The position numbers and the translations under genes were made by a program. This document shows, one piece after another, positions 1 through 6,063 of a stretch of 11,411 nucleotides of DNA (the first letter of the stretch is position 1; the number at the start of each line of letters is the position of its first letter). Source of the stretch: DATBMA01 sp036555105 (GTDB taxonomy: Bacteria > Actinomycetota > Acidimicrobiia > Spongiisociales > ZC4RG35); the NCBI GenBank assembly GCA_036555105.1, contig DATBMA010000070.1:1-11411 (forward strand), given 5' to 3'. The notes under the pieces were generated by a model, which ran no database searches, was not told the DNA's origin, and worked only from the letters and a program-made list of their open reading frames with translations.

Positions 1-1525
1 GATGATGCCCGGGGCGGATGGCGAGCCATCGAATCTCACCCTTTTCGCCGACTCCACGCCCAGCGTCGCCCTCGAGATCGGGCCAGGCGGCGACCTCTAT
101 TCGGTGGACCTCCTGGGCGGGAAGGTGGTGCGCTTCAGGTATCCGGGCGCCAACGACGCGCCCACCGCAGTCGCTGGAGCCGACCGGACCGCCGGGCAGG
201 CGCCCCTCACGGTGGCCTTCGATGGCACCGGATCCAGCGATCCCGATGGCGACCCGATGACCTACAGGTGGGACCTGGACGGGGACGGCCAGTACGACGA
301 CTCCACGGCCGTCAATCCGAGCTTCACCTATACGACTCCAGGTACCTACAACGTCGGGCTCGAGGTAAGCGACGAATGGGGGGGAGTCGACACCGATGGA
401 GTCGTCATCACCGCCACGACCGCCCCGGTTGCGACGATCACCTCTCCGTCGGCATCGTCGAAGTGGAAAGTCGATCAGCAGGTCACGTTCGTCGGGACGG
501 GCAACGATGCCGAGGACGGCGCGCTTCCGGCCGGCGCCATGTCGTGGCAACTGGTGATCCAGCACTGCTCCTCGCCTTCCAGCTGCCACGCTCATCCCCT
601 TCAGCAGTGGACCGGGGTCGCCAGCGGTTCGTTCGTTGCGCCTGACCACGAGTATCCGTCCTATCTGGAACTGACCCTCACCGTCACCGACAGCGTCGGG
701 GCCACCGGGTCGAGCACGATTCGCCTCGACCCGGCGACCACGGTCTTGAGCTTCACCTCTACCCCGGCAGGGCTGAAGCTGACGGTCGGCGGTTCTGAGC
801 AGGTGACGCCGTTCACCCGCACGGTGATCGTCGGATCCCAGATCTCGGTCCAAGCAGCCAACCCGCAGACGGTCAACCAGAGGACCTACCGGTTTGCCTC
901 ATGGAGTGACGGTGGCGCCGCCGCCCACGTGATGATCGCCCCGGCCAATGCCATCACCATGACCGCCACCTTCACCGGGGGCTATCGCGGGTTCTTCTTC
1001 GATGACGAGGGGAGCGTGCACGAGCCCAATATCGACGCCATTGCCAATGCCGGAATCACCAAGGGCTGCAATCCCCCCGCCAACGACATGTTCTGCCCGG
1101 GACGGCGGGTGACCAGGGGCCAGATGGCGGCGTTCCTGCGCCGGCTGCTGGCGCTGCCGGATGCGGGGGTGGACTACTTCACCGACGACGGCGGCTCCAC
1201 CTTCGAAGGTGACATCAACGCCTTGACCGCAGCCGGGATCGGCTTCGGCTGCACGACCACCCGCTTCTGCCCCAGCGGTTATCTGTCACGCGGGGAGATG
1301 GCCGAGTTCATGGTCCGAGCATTCGATTTCGACAACCCGGCGGGCACCGACTTCTTCATCGACGACACCGGAAGCCCGTTCGAGACCTCGATCAACGCGT
1401 TGAGGGCCAACAACATCACCTTGGGATGCAACCAGACCGCATCCAACCGCTTCTGCCCGAGCAGCACCCTCATCAGGGCTCAGATGGCTTCATTCCTGGC
1501 CAGGGCCCTCGGCATCGCCTCCTAG
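1..1525 (+). CDS. Secreted GSDH-type propeller tail + PKD + three SLH-like repeats (5' truncated by window)
   Basis: The frame is open from the window edge to TAG at 1523-1525, so the start lies upstream; the first visible ATG is probably internal. Visible residues 21-48 (GPGGDLYSVDLLGG then VVRFRY) resemble the last blade of glucose/sorbosone dehydrogenase-type beta-propellers. Residues about 52-139 form a PKD domain (GSSDPDGD, YRWDLDGDG, YTTPGTYNV). Residues 141-242 look like another Ig/PKD-like beta domain with a Cys pair (C189, C195). Residues 248-325 are a beta-rich module with a WSDGGAAAH motif. Three SLH-like repeats end the protein (about 329-384, 391-443, 449-504), each with a GC...CP cysteine pair. 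It is presumably exported and anchored or displayed at the surface. Sugar or alcohol oxidation is inferred only from the propeller tail, since the catalytic part is outside the window. The same SLH-like module occurs in the convergent gene at 1552-2541. Confidence 0.85.
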   Translation, partial: MMPGADGEPSNLTLFADSTPSVALEIGPGGDLYSVDLLGGKVVRFRYPGANDAPTAVAGADRTAGQAPLTVAFDGTGSSDPDGDPMTYRWDLDGDGQYDDSTAVNPSFTYTTPGTYNVGLEVSDEWGGVDTDGVVITATTAPVATITSPSASSKWKVDQQVTFVGTGNDAEDGALPAGAMSWQLVIQHCSSPSSCHAHPLQQWTGVASGSFVAPDHEYPSYLELTLTVTDSVGATGSSTIRLDPATTVLSFTSTPAGLKLTVGGSEQVTPFTRTVIVGSQISVQAANPQTVNQRTYRFASWSDGGAAAHVMIAPANAITMTATFTGGYRGFFFDDEGSVHEPNIDAIANAGITKGCNPPANDMFCPGRRVTRGQMAAFLRRLLALPDAGVDYFTDDGGSTFEGDINALTAAGIGFGCTTTRFCPSGYLSRGEMAEFMVRAFDFDNPAGTDFFIDDTGSPFETSINALRANNITLGCNQTASNRFCPSSTLIRAQMASFLARALGIAS

Positions 1526-1553
1526 GGGGCCTCGCTGCCAGGAGCCTGCCCCT
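1524..1553. terminator. Possible shared stem-loop between convergent genes
   Basis: Only 26 bp separate the two convergent stop codons. AGGGG at 1524-1528 can pair with CCCCT at 1549-1553, extended by C1530-G1548 if G1529 is bulged. There is no T-run on either side, so this is at best a weak bidirectional terminator. Confidence 0.25.
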
Positions 1554-2541
1554 ACGGGCTGACGTTGGCGGTGAGGGTGGTGGTGCGGATCAAGTTGCCG
1601 TTCCAGTACCAGAGGCCCGTGATGGTGTGCTGGCCAGGGTCGAGGCCGATCACCAGCGTGCGGAATTCCCGGGTTGCCATCTGCCCGCTGTTCACCAACG
1701 GCAGCGAGGTTGACGGGACCAGGTGGCCGTCGACGAGGAGGTCGAAGCGGGTGTCGGAGTCGGTGAACTCCGCCTGCTCTCCGGGCTGATATGGGAGCAC
1801 CTGATACCAGCCCTCCTGCACAAGGTAGGTGTCGCGCTCGGGGAGGTTGGTCGAGCCCTTGCAGCTGGTGCCGTCCTTTGAGCAGGAATAGGTAGGCAGG
1901 TCGAACAGAGGCAGCTGGATGTAGATCGGCTGGAGCGGCTTGGCTCGCCCCAGGAACGTCGCCATCTCGTCGCGGGGGAGGGACTTGTGGGGGCAGTAGA
2001 GGGTGGCGGTGCAGCCGGTGGTGATCCCCGCTTCGAAGATGGCGTTGATGTTCTCTTCGTGCAGGTTGCCGGTCACATCGGTGAACGGCCCATCGTTCTC
2101 AGGGTCGAGGTCGAAGGCGCGGGCGAGGAACGAAGCCATCTGGTCACGGCGGACCGCCTCGCTCGGGCAGTAGCGGGTCGGGGTGCAGCCGGTGGTTATC
2201 CCGGCCTCATAGATGGCGTTGATGGCGCCGGCGTGGACGCTCCCGCCGATGTCGGTGAAGGGCCCGCCGGCTTCGGGATCCAACTCGAGGGTGCGGGCGA
2301 GGAACGAGGCCATCTGGGCGCGTGTGACCGTGTCGCCAGGGCAATAGTGGGTAGAGGTGCACCCGGTGGTGATCCCGGCTGTGGCGATGGCTTCGATGTA
2401 CGGCTCGTGCTTGTTCCCGTCGTCGTCGGTGAAGGTCCCGTTCACGTCGATGGCGATTGCCGGCGTGCGAACCAGCAGCGGGATGGCCACGCCGAGGGCA
2501 ACCACGACCGCGAATGCCCACCAGATGAGTCGCCTGCTCAT
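1552..2541 (-). CDS. Membrane-anchored protein with three N-terminal SLH-like repeats
   Basis: 329 residues. The ATG at 2541 overlaps the previous gene's TGA in an ATGA junction, which fixes the start. Residues 5-24 are a hydrophobic helix after Arg-Arg, so a signal anchor or signal peptide. Three repeats follow at about 35-87, 94-144 and 152-203, each with FTD-x-x-G, AGITTGC, a CP pair and a QMASFLAR-type helix (third repeat EMATFLGR). The two Cys in each repeat are likely a disulfide. The C-terminal region, about 205-329, is an unrecognised beta-rich domain with another Cys pair (C220, C227); its end (DPGQHTITGLWYWNG) resembles an Ig-like or adhesin-like sandwich. It is the last gene of the mau-like operon. 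A cell-wall attachment or display role is inferred from SLH domains in general. These repeats differ from classical SLH, and what they bind is unknown. Confidence 0.85.
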   Translation of the reverse strand: MSRRLIWWAFAVVVALGVAIPLLVRTPAIAIDVNGTFTDDDGNKHEPYIEAIATAGITTGCTSTHYCPGDTVTRAQMASFLARTLELDPEAGGPFTDIGGSVHAGAINAIYEAGITTGCTPTRYCPSEAVRRDQMASFLARAFDLDPENDGPFTDVTGNLHEENINAIFEAGITTGCTATLYCPHKSLPRDEMATFLGRAKPLQPIYIQLPLFDLPTYSCSKDGTSCKGSTNLPERDTYLVQEGWYQVLPYQPGEQAEFTDSDTRFDLLVDGHLVPSTSLPLVNSGQMATREFRTLVIGLDPGQHTITGLWYWNGNLIRTTTLTANVSP

Positions 2542-2996
2542 TCGATTTCCAGGCCGGCCAGCACCTCGTTGACCCTGGGCACCAGATCCTTGCGGTCGAG
2601 ATGCGAGCCCAGCACGACGTAGAGGCAGAAGGCGCGACCCCGGTATGTGAAAAACCGCTGCAGACCGCTCTGGCCGCGTCGCATCTCTTGTAGTGCGGTC
2701 TCGTCGAACTCCGATGGGTCGAGCTGACGGGGAACTTCGTTGTCACTGAACAGGGGAGTGCCGGCCTGCTCGGGCAGGTATTCGAAAAGGACCATGAATA
2801 CGTCGGTCTTGCGCATCAGCTGCACGGCGCCCGAGCCCCAGTCCCCGCGCTGGGGTGGGAGGGGAAAGCTGGCGATATGCATGACGGTGGGTCGGCGGGC
2901 GCCATCCGACAGCTCGCGGAAGTCGCCTGAGGTCACCGCCCCCTCCCAGCCTGGGGGCAATTCGACCTGCATACCACGTCCGATCAGCCTGGACAT
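2538..2996 (-). CDS. Conserved-looking protein of unknown function in the mau-like operon
   Basis: 152 residues from the ATG at 2996, chosen because GGAGG lies 4 nt upstream; the longer frame to 3110 would run back into the preceding gene. I do not recognise a named domain. It has no signal peptide and no transmembrane segment. Visible features are GRGMQVELPPGW near the N-terminus, a central GDWGSGAV (51-58), GLQRFFTYRGRAFCLYVVLGS (111-131), and VNEVLAGLEIE at the C-terminus. The pattern is a compact alpha/beta fold with a single Cys (C124). I have an impression, not checked, that similar proteins accompany MauD/MauE-like genes in other actinobacteria. The gene sits 10 bp after the MauD-like gene, and its TGA overlaps the next ATG, so it is almost certainly co-expressed. 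An accessory or assembly role is inference from position only. Confidence 0.85.
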   Translation of the reverse strand: MSRLIGRGMQVELPPGWEGAVTSGDFRELSDGARRPTVMHIASFPLPPQRGDWGSGAVQLMRKTDVFMVLFEYLPEQAGTPLFSDNEVPRQLDPSEFDETALQEMRRGQSGLQRFFTYRGRAFCLYVVLGSHLDRKDLVPRVNEVLAGLEIE

Positions 2997-3000
2997 GACG

Positions 3001-3005
3001 CCTCC
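3001..3005 (-). promoter_or_regulatory. Shine-Dalgarno site GGAGG
   Basis: GGAGG on the minus strand, 4 nt before the ATG at 2996 and just after the MauD-like stop (3007-3009). It decides the start of the 152-residue gene and is the clearest ribosome binding site in the window. Confidence 0.7.
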
Positions 3006-3006
3006 G

Positions 3007-3723
3007 TCATGAATCGATCGGATTTCGATACAGCGATGGGTCACCAGGCTCGATTCCGGCCCTGCGGAGGTCGTCGTCGGCGAAATGGGCACGGCCATTC
3101 GGGTCGGCATTCTCGTCTGCCTGGCCGGCGCTCCGCCGTGAGTCGCTCAATGACTGGCGGACCAGGCCCTGCAGGTGCCTCCAGGTTGAGGCCGATCCTT
3201 CCCCGAGGACGTTGCCGGCCCCGTCCGCCAGCAGGAAATAGGGCGTCATCGGCACCCGGAACGCATCCCAGGCCTCCGTCGACATCAAGGTGGTGATGCC
3301 GGGCGGGGCCAGGGAGGCGACCCCCTCCGGGCTCTCCGCAGCCGGGCCCTTGGTGACGATGACTGGCCGGGCATCGACCCCGGGGAGCTCGAAGTCGCCG
3401 GAGAAGGCGTCCCAAAAGGTGCGGCAACTCGAGCAGCCTGACGACAGGAACGAGATCAGGGTCGTGCCGCGGCCGTGGATGAGGCTGACGTTGACCGTGT
3501 CCCCGGCCGGTGTGACACCGCTCAATTCGGTGAGTGGGGCCTGCCCGAACCCGGCGGTGGCCGGGGGGCGGCGCCGGGATGGGCCGGTCGGGATGGCAAT
3601 GTCCTCACCGGCTCCCAGAGCGTGCAGGCGGCGGAGGATCTCGCCGTGACTGCGGAGCAAGCCGGCCACGAGGATCAACAAGAGGATGATGACCAGCCCC
3701 TCGACGATGAGCACCGCTTCCAT
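3007..3723 (-). CDS. MauD-like membrane-anchored thioredoxin-fold protein
   Basis: 238 residues. Residues 4-22 form one transmembrane helix, so the rest probably faces the outside. The thioredoxin-like domain spans about 60-190: SFLSSGCSSCRTFW places the redox motif C97-S-S-C100 after a beta strand, and VPMTPYFLL (157-165) supplies the expected cis-proline region. The hydrophilic tail (about 192-238) ends in AGIEPGDPSLY. Known family members (MauD) are needed for a stable disulfide-rich methylamine dehydrogenase light chain. The gene directly follows the Cys-rich light-chain-like gene through a TGATG junction (stop at 3723-3725, start at 3721-3723), so that protein is its likely client. No mau symbol is assigned, because methylamine metabolism is not shown. 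A generic cytochrome-biogenesis-type thioredoxin is the alternative. Confidence 0.88.
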   Translation of the reverse strand: MEAVLIVEGLVIILLLILVAGLLRSHGEILRRLHALGAGEDIAIPTGPSRRRPPATAGFGQAPLTELSGVTPAGDTVNVSLIHGRGTTLISFLSSGCSSCRTFWDAFSGDFELPGVDARPVIVTKGPAAESPEGVASLAPPGITTLMSTEAWDAFRVPMTPYFLLADGAGNVLGEGSASTWRHLQGLVRQSLSDSRRSAGQADENADPNGRAHFADDDLRRAGIEPGDPSLYRNPIDS

Positions 3724-5054
3724 CAGCCGCTCACCCGATGCCAGGTGACGGGCTGCTGGCCCCCGCCCCCGAAAGTGAAGGTCTGGTCGGCGGAACCAGT
3801 CGTGAGCGAGTTGCGAATCTCCCAGGTGCCGTCGTCGTAGCGCCCTGGCCCGTCGATCCCGTCCCCGTTCCAGTCACCGACCACCGGGATGTCCCCTGCC
3901 TGCCCGAAGTTGAAGGTGATCTCGGCGATGCCGCCGGTGGGGGAGTTGCGCAGCCGCCAGGTGTTGCCGCGCACCATCCCAGGCCCGTCGATCCCGTCCC
4001 CGTTCCAGTCTCCGACCACCGGGATATCGCCTGCCTGCCCGAAAGTGAAGTCGAGGTGGGGGGACCCCGGGCTGTTGGAGTTGCGCAGCAGCCAGCGATT
4101 GCCTCGCACAACCCCGAGGGTGGCCACCCCGTCGCCGTCCCAGTCGCCGACCACCGGGATGTCGCCCGGCAATCCATAGCGGATCACCAGTTGGGGCTGG
4201 CCGGGTCCCTCCACCTGACGGATGTACCAGGTGAGCCGGTCGTCGCCGCTGAATCCGTGGCGGACCCCCCTCACCACCGCCGGCGTCTCCACCCCGGCAT
4301 TGCTCCAGTCGGCCATCAGCGCGATGTCGCCCTCCACCCCGTAATCGAAGGTGTCGTCAGCGCCGCCGCCCCCGAGCGAGTTGCGCAACTGCCAGGTGGC
4401 ACCGGCCATCACCGCCGGTCTGGCCACCGCCGGCCCTTTCGGGCTGGTGTCGGGGTGCAGGCAGGCGGCGTTGTGGGTGTAGGTCGACTGGGCGATGGCG
4501 TCGGTGCGGCTGCAGGTCGTGTCCCACTCCCATGGCGGCACGCAGGTCACCACCCGGCAGGTGATCGGCCCGATGCATGGCTCCTGGTTGTTGCACTGGC
4601 CATAGCGGAAACGGGTGCAGCAGATCTTGCGCTCCACGCACTGGTCGTGGTTGCACTTGCACTCACAATCGACACACGTGTGCGAGCAGGTTCCGGAGGA
4701 TCCACAGGAGCATCCGCCGCAGTCGGCCGAGTTGCAGTCCATGTAGTAGCGGGAGGAGCCATCGCAGAAGGTGTTGCCCTCGGCTCGCCACCATCCCGCC
4801 ACGAGGCTGCCCGGGGGGCACGTGTTTACCCCGTGGATGTTGCAGCAGAAGTCGGTCCAAGGGTCAACGCAGAGCCCGGAGGAACAGTCGGGCGGCCCGA
4901 TCAGCGCCGAGTAGGCGGTGCCGGGACGTAGCAGGTAGGTCATCGGGGCGGTGGCGACCGCCGATCCGACGATCACCGCCCGGCGCAGGAAGCCGCGCCG
5001 GCTGACCCGGGAGTCGAGCCAGCGCCCGGCCGCCTCCACCAGACGGGTGCTCAA
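3723..5054 (-). CDS. Tat-exported Cys-rich MauA-like (methylamine dehydrogenase light chain-like) protein fused to FG-GAP/VCBS-like repeats
   Basis: 443 residues from the TTG at 5054, which overlaps the MauE-like TGA (TTGA) and has GGGGAG 4 nt upstream; the GTG at 5039 is the alternative. A Tat motif SRRGFLR (18-24) and hydrophobic segment (26-42) predict folded export. Residues 57-198 contain 24 cysteines. The order C-x(n)-CPPG-x(5-6)-W-x(n)-C, then Y-x-DC and C-x-x-C-x-C (C79, W88/W89, C97, C107, C112, C115, C117), matches the methylamine dehydrogenase light chain, placing W88/W89 at the first TTQ tryptophan. The second TTQ Trp is not evident in the equivalent place; W175 or W177 are candidates. 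Residues about 214-438 are degenerate then regular repeats with GDIPVVGDWNGDG signatures, possibly calcium binding and propeller-like. The flanking MauE- and MauD-like genes support the assignment. The substrate is unknown, and no mauB or mauG is present. Confidence 0.85.
   Translation of the reverse strand: MSTRLVEAAGRWLDSRVSRRGFLRRAVIVGSAVATAPMTYLLRPGTAYSALIGPPDCSSGLCVDPWTDFCCNIHGVNTCPPGSLVAGWWRAEGNTFCDGSSRYYMDCNSADCGGCSCGSSGTCSHTCVDCECKCNHDQCVERKICCTRFRYGQCNNQEPCIGPITCRVVTCVPPWEWDTTCSRTDAIAQSTYTHNAACLHPDTSPKGPAVARPAVMAGATWQLRNSLGGGGADDTFDYGVEGDIALMADWSNAGVETPAVVRGVRHGFSGDDRLTWYIRQVEGPGQPQLVIRYGLPGDIPVVGDWDGDGVATLGVVRGNRWLLRNSNSPGSPHLDFTFGQAGDIPVVGDWNGDGIDGPGMVRGNTWRLRNSPTGGIAEITFNFGQAGDIPVVGDWNGDGIDGPGRYDDGTWEIRNSLTTGSADQTFTFGGGGQQPVTWHRVSG
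3762..4166 (-). repeat. Three tandem 135-bp coding repeats
   Basis: Units at 4032-4166, 3897-4031 and 3762-3896 encode 45-residue repeats (residues 297-341, 342-386, 387-431), each starting GDIPVVGDW then D/N-GDG. The two distal units are nearly identical at DNA level over about 65 bp: 3847-3875 and 3982-4010 match exactly, with a few differences after. A diverged 55-residue unit (residues 242-296) precedes them, with a half unit before that. Confidence 0.85.
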
Positions 5055-5569
5055 CCTGCTCCCCGCGCCGCGGCCATGGTCCGCGGCAACTCGGCCAGCA
5101 TCAGGTATATCCCGAAGACAGCAGCCCCCAGGAAGAGGAGATACAGGCCCGCTTCCATCGGCCCGGCTGGAAGCGATTCGATCAAGCCGGGGGCGCCATT
5201 CAAAGCCGCCAAGGCTCCTGCGGCGGCAGCCACCAGGTTGAAGGCGAGGTGCAGGATGGTTGGCGGGGTGTCTGCCCTCCCGAAGCATCCGCAAGACTGG
5301 ATCGCTCGATGGCGGGCGAGGGCCACGCCGACGAAGGCGGCGAAACCGGCGTAGACCACCGCCAGGGCCCAACCGGCCTGCCCACCCATGACCAGGAACG
5401 CCAGCCCGGTGACGATCTCGGCCACCGCGACCACGTAAGCGCCGAACCGGCCCATGCGAATGCCGGCGGCGGCCATTGCGCCCGCGGTCGGATCGGGGTC
5501 GAAGAGCTTGGCTCCCCCACTCCCGACCAGAAGCAACGCGGCGACTTGGGCGATGATCAGACCGGCCAA
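5051..5569 (-). CDS. MauE-like integral membrane protein
   Basis: 172 residues. The frame is closed by an in-frame TGA at 5576-5578, so the TTG at 5569 is the only start that keeps the first helix; no Shine-Dalgarno site is visible. About five hydrophobic segments are seen (3-18, 44-62, 66-85, 104-122, 137-158). SCGCFG (92-97) in the loop after helix three is characteristic of the MauE branch of the DoxX/MauE membrane fold, and GGAKLFDP (18-25) after helix one also fits. MauE is known as a membrane partner needed, with MauD, to produce the disulfide-rich light chain. The C93-G-C95 pair probably passes electrons to or from the thioredoxin-like partner, which is inference. It is the first gene of the operon, and its TGA is embedded in the next gene's TTG start. 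Confidence 0.87.
   Translation of the reverse strand: MAGLIIAQVAALLLVGSGGAKLFDPDPTAGAMAAAGIRMGRFGAYVVAVAEIVTGLAFLVMGGQAGWALAVVYAGFAAFVGVALARHRAIQSCGCFGRADTPPTILHLAFNLVAAAAGALAALNGAPGLIESLPAGPMEAGLYLLFLGAAVFGIYLMLAELPRTMAAARGAG
5059..5064 (-). promoter_or_regulatory. Shine-Dalgarno-like GGGGAG before the TTG start
   Basis: GGGGAG on the minus strand, 4 nt before the TTG at 5054 and inside the end of the MauE-like gene. It favours TTG at 5054 over GTG at 5039, which has no comparable site. Confidence 0.45.
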
Positions 5570-5577
5570 GGCCGCTC

Positions 5578-5583
5578 AGGGTA
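5578..5583 (-). promoter_or_regulatory. Candidate -10 element TACCCT of the mau-like operon
   Basis: TACCCT (TANNNT) ends 8 nt before the TTG at 5569, so transcription would start at or very near the start codon, giving a leaderless mRNA. A TTGAGA lies further upstream, but with a 21-bp spacer that is too long for a good -35. Confidence 0.3.
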
Positions 5584-5673
5584 GCCAGGGGCCACCAGAG
5601 GGAGTCTCAAGTCGCAGGTCGCACGTCTCACGGGCAACGAGGGGGCTCGTACCGGGGAGTCCTCTCAGGTGGC

Positions 5674-6024
5674 GTGACTAGGACCGCGGTCGGAAGGGCC
5701 CACAGTGCCCAGAGCCATGATGTCCGATTGGCTGATCTCGTCATGGAGCTTGGCTGTGATGACATCCGATTCCTGCTTCGTGACCTGGTGGAGAACGCGC
5801 TACAGGAACTGATCGATGCTGAGCTCAAGGGCCACGCCTGGCGTGATGATTCTGACGAGATCCACGTCCACGGCTACGACGAGGCCGAGGAGAGGGTCCC
5901 CTTGACGATCGAGTTTCCCGCCGAGGTGGATGGGATTGTCGAGCTGGAACTGGAGTCTGCAGATCTCCATCTCTTTGATATTCGAGGCGATCCTCGATTC
6001 GGCGCGGTCTCGAGGTCGATGTAA
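5674..6024 (+). CDS. Small orphan ORF, unknown function
   Basis: 116 residues from the GTG at 5674; the ATG at 5743 (94 residues) or TTG at 5728 are alternatives, and none has a clear ribosome site. From the ATG the sequence looks protein-like: an amphipathic acidic helix (DDIRFLLRDLVENALQELI), then an acidic beta-rich part with EIHVHGYDE and GIVELELESADLHLFDI. Third codon positions are GC-biased but less so than in the neighbours, and the stop is TAA. No family is recognised. The helix followed by a GY motif faintly resembles the N-terminal start of IS256-type transposases, so a decayed transposase fragment is possible, but no catalytic region follows. It stands alone between the mau-like operon and a convergent sulfatase gene. 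It may be a real small gene, a remnant, or noncoding. Confidence 0.4.
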   Translation: MTRTAVGRAHSAQSHDVRLADLVMELGCDDIRFLLRDLVENALQELIDAELKGHAWRDDSDEIHVHGYDEAEERVPLTIEFPAEVDGIVELELESADLHLFDIRGDPRFGAVSRSM

Positions 6025-6046
6025 AGCCGGCGCCGCCCGGACGGCT
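6025..6046. terminator. Possible stem-loop between convergent genes
   Basis: AGCCG (6025-6029) can pair with CGGCT (6042-6046) around a 12-nt GC-rich loop, directly after the TAA of the small ORF and before the convergent stop at 6064. There is no T-tract, so the evidence is weak. Confidence 0.25.
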
Positions 6047-6063
6047 CGGGTGAGATTTCGCTC

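Noticed and set aside
1987..2622. Plus-strand open frame opposite the SLH-like gene
   Set aside because: The repeated GGGAAGG-D-P-type peptides are the antisense of the SLH-like repeats; no independent gene signal.
2997..3110. Upstream start at 3110 for the 152-residue gene
   Set aside because: It would overlap the MauD-like gene by about 100 bp, and the added residues lack the family-like pattern. The GGAGG-ATG at 2996 is far better.
3762..4166. CRISPR array or intergenic satellite
   Set aside because: The repeats are 135 bp, contiguous without unique spacers, in frame and encode 45-residue protein repeats.
3738..4931. Long 397-codon plus-strand open frame opposite the Cys-rich gene
   Set aside because: Its periodic sequence mirrors the 135-bp repeats read antisense, and it lacks domains and any operon logic. 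It is a shadow of high-GC coding DNA.
5055..5372. N-terminal extension of the Cys-rich gene by 106 codons
   Set aside because: It lies wholly inside the MauE-like gene in another frame and would push the Tat motif deep into the protein. The TTG at 5054 with GGGGAG puts SRRGFLR at residues 18-24, as expected.
1552..5569. True methylamine dehydrogenase operon for methylotrophy
   Set aside because: No heavy chain, amicyanin or MauG is present in the operon, and the second TTQ tryptophan is not in the expected place.
5570..5673. tRNA or other structured RNA in the short gap upstream of the MauE-like gene
   Set aside because: No cloverleaf arms, T-loop motif or CCA end could be traced; only short direct and inverted matches typical of high GC.
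5743..6024. Calling the small ORF an IS256-family transposase
   Set aside because: Only a faint N-terminal helix and GY resemblance is seen. No DDE region, no downstream frame and no terminal inverted repeats were found.
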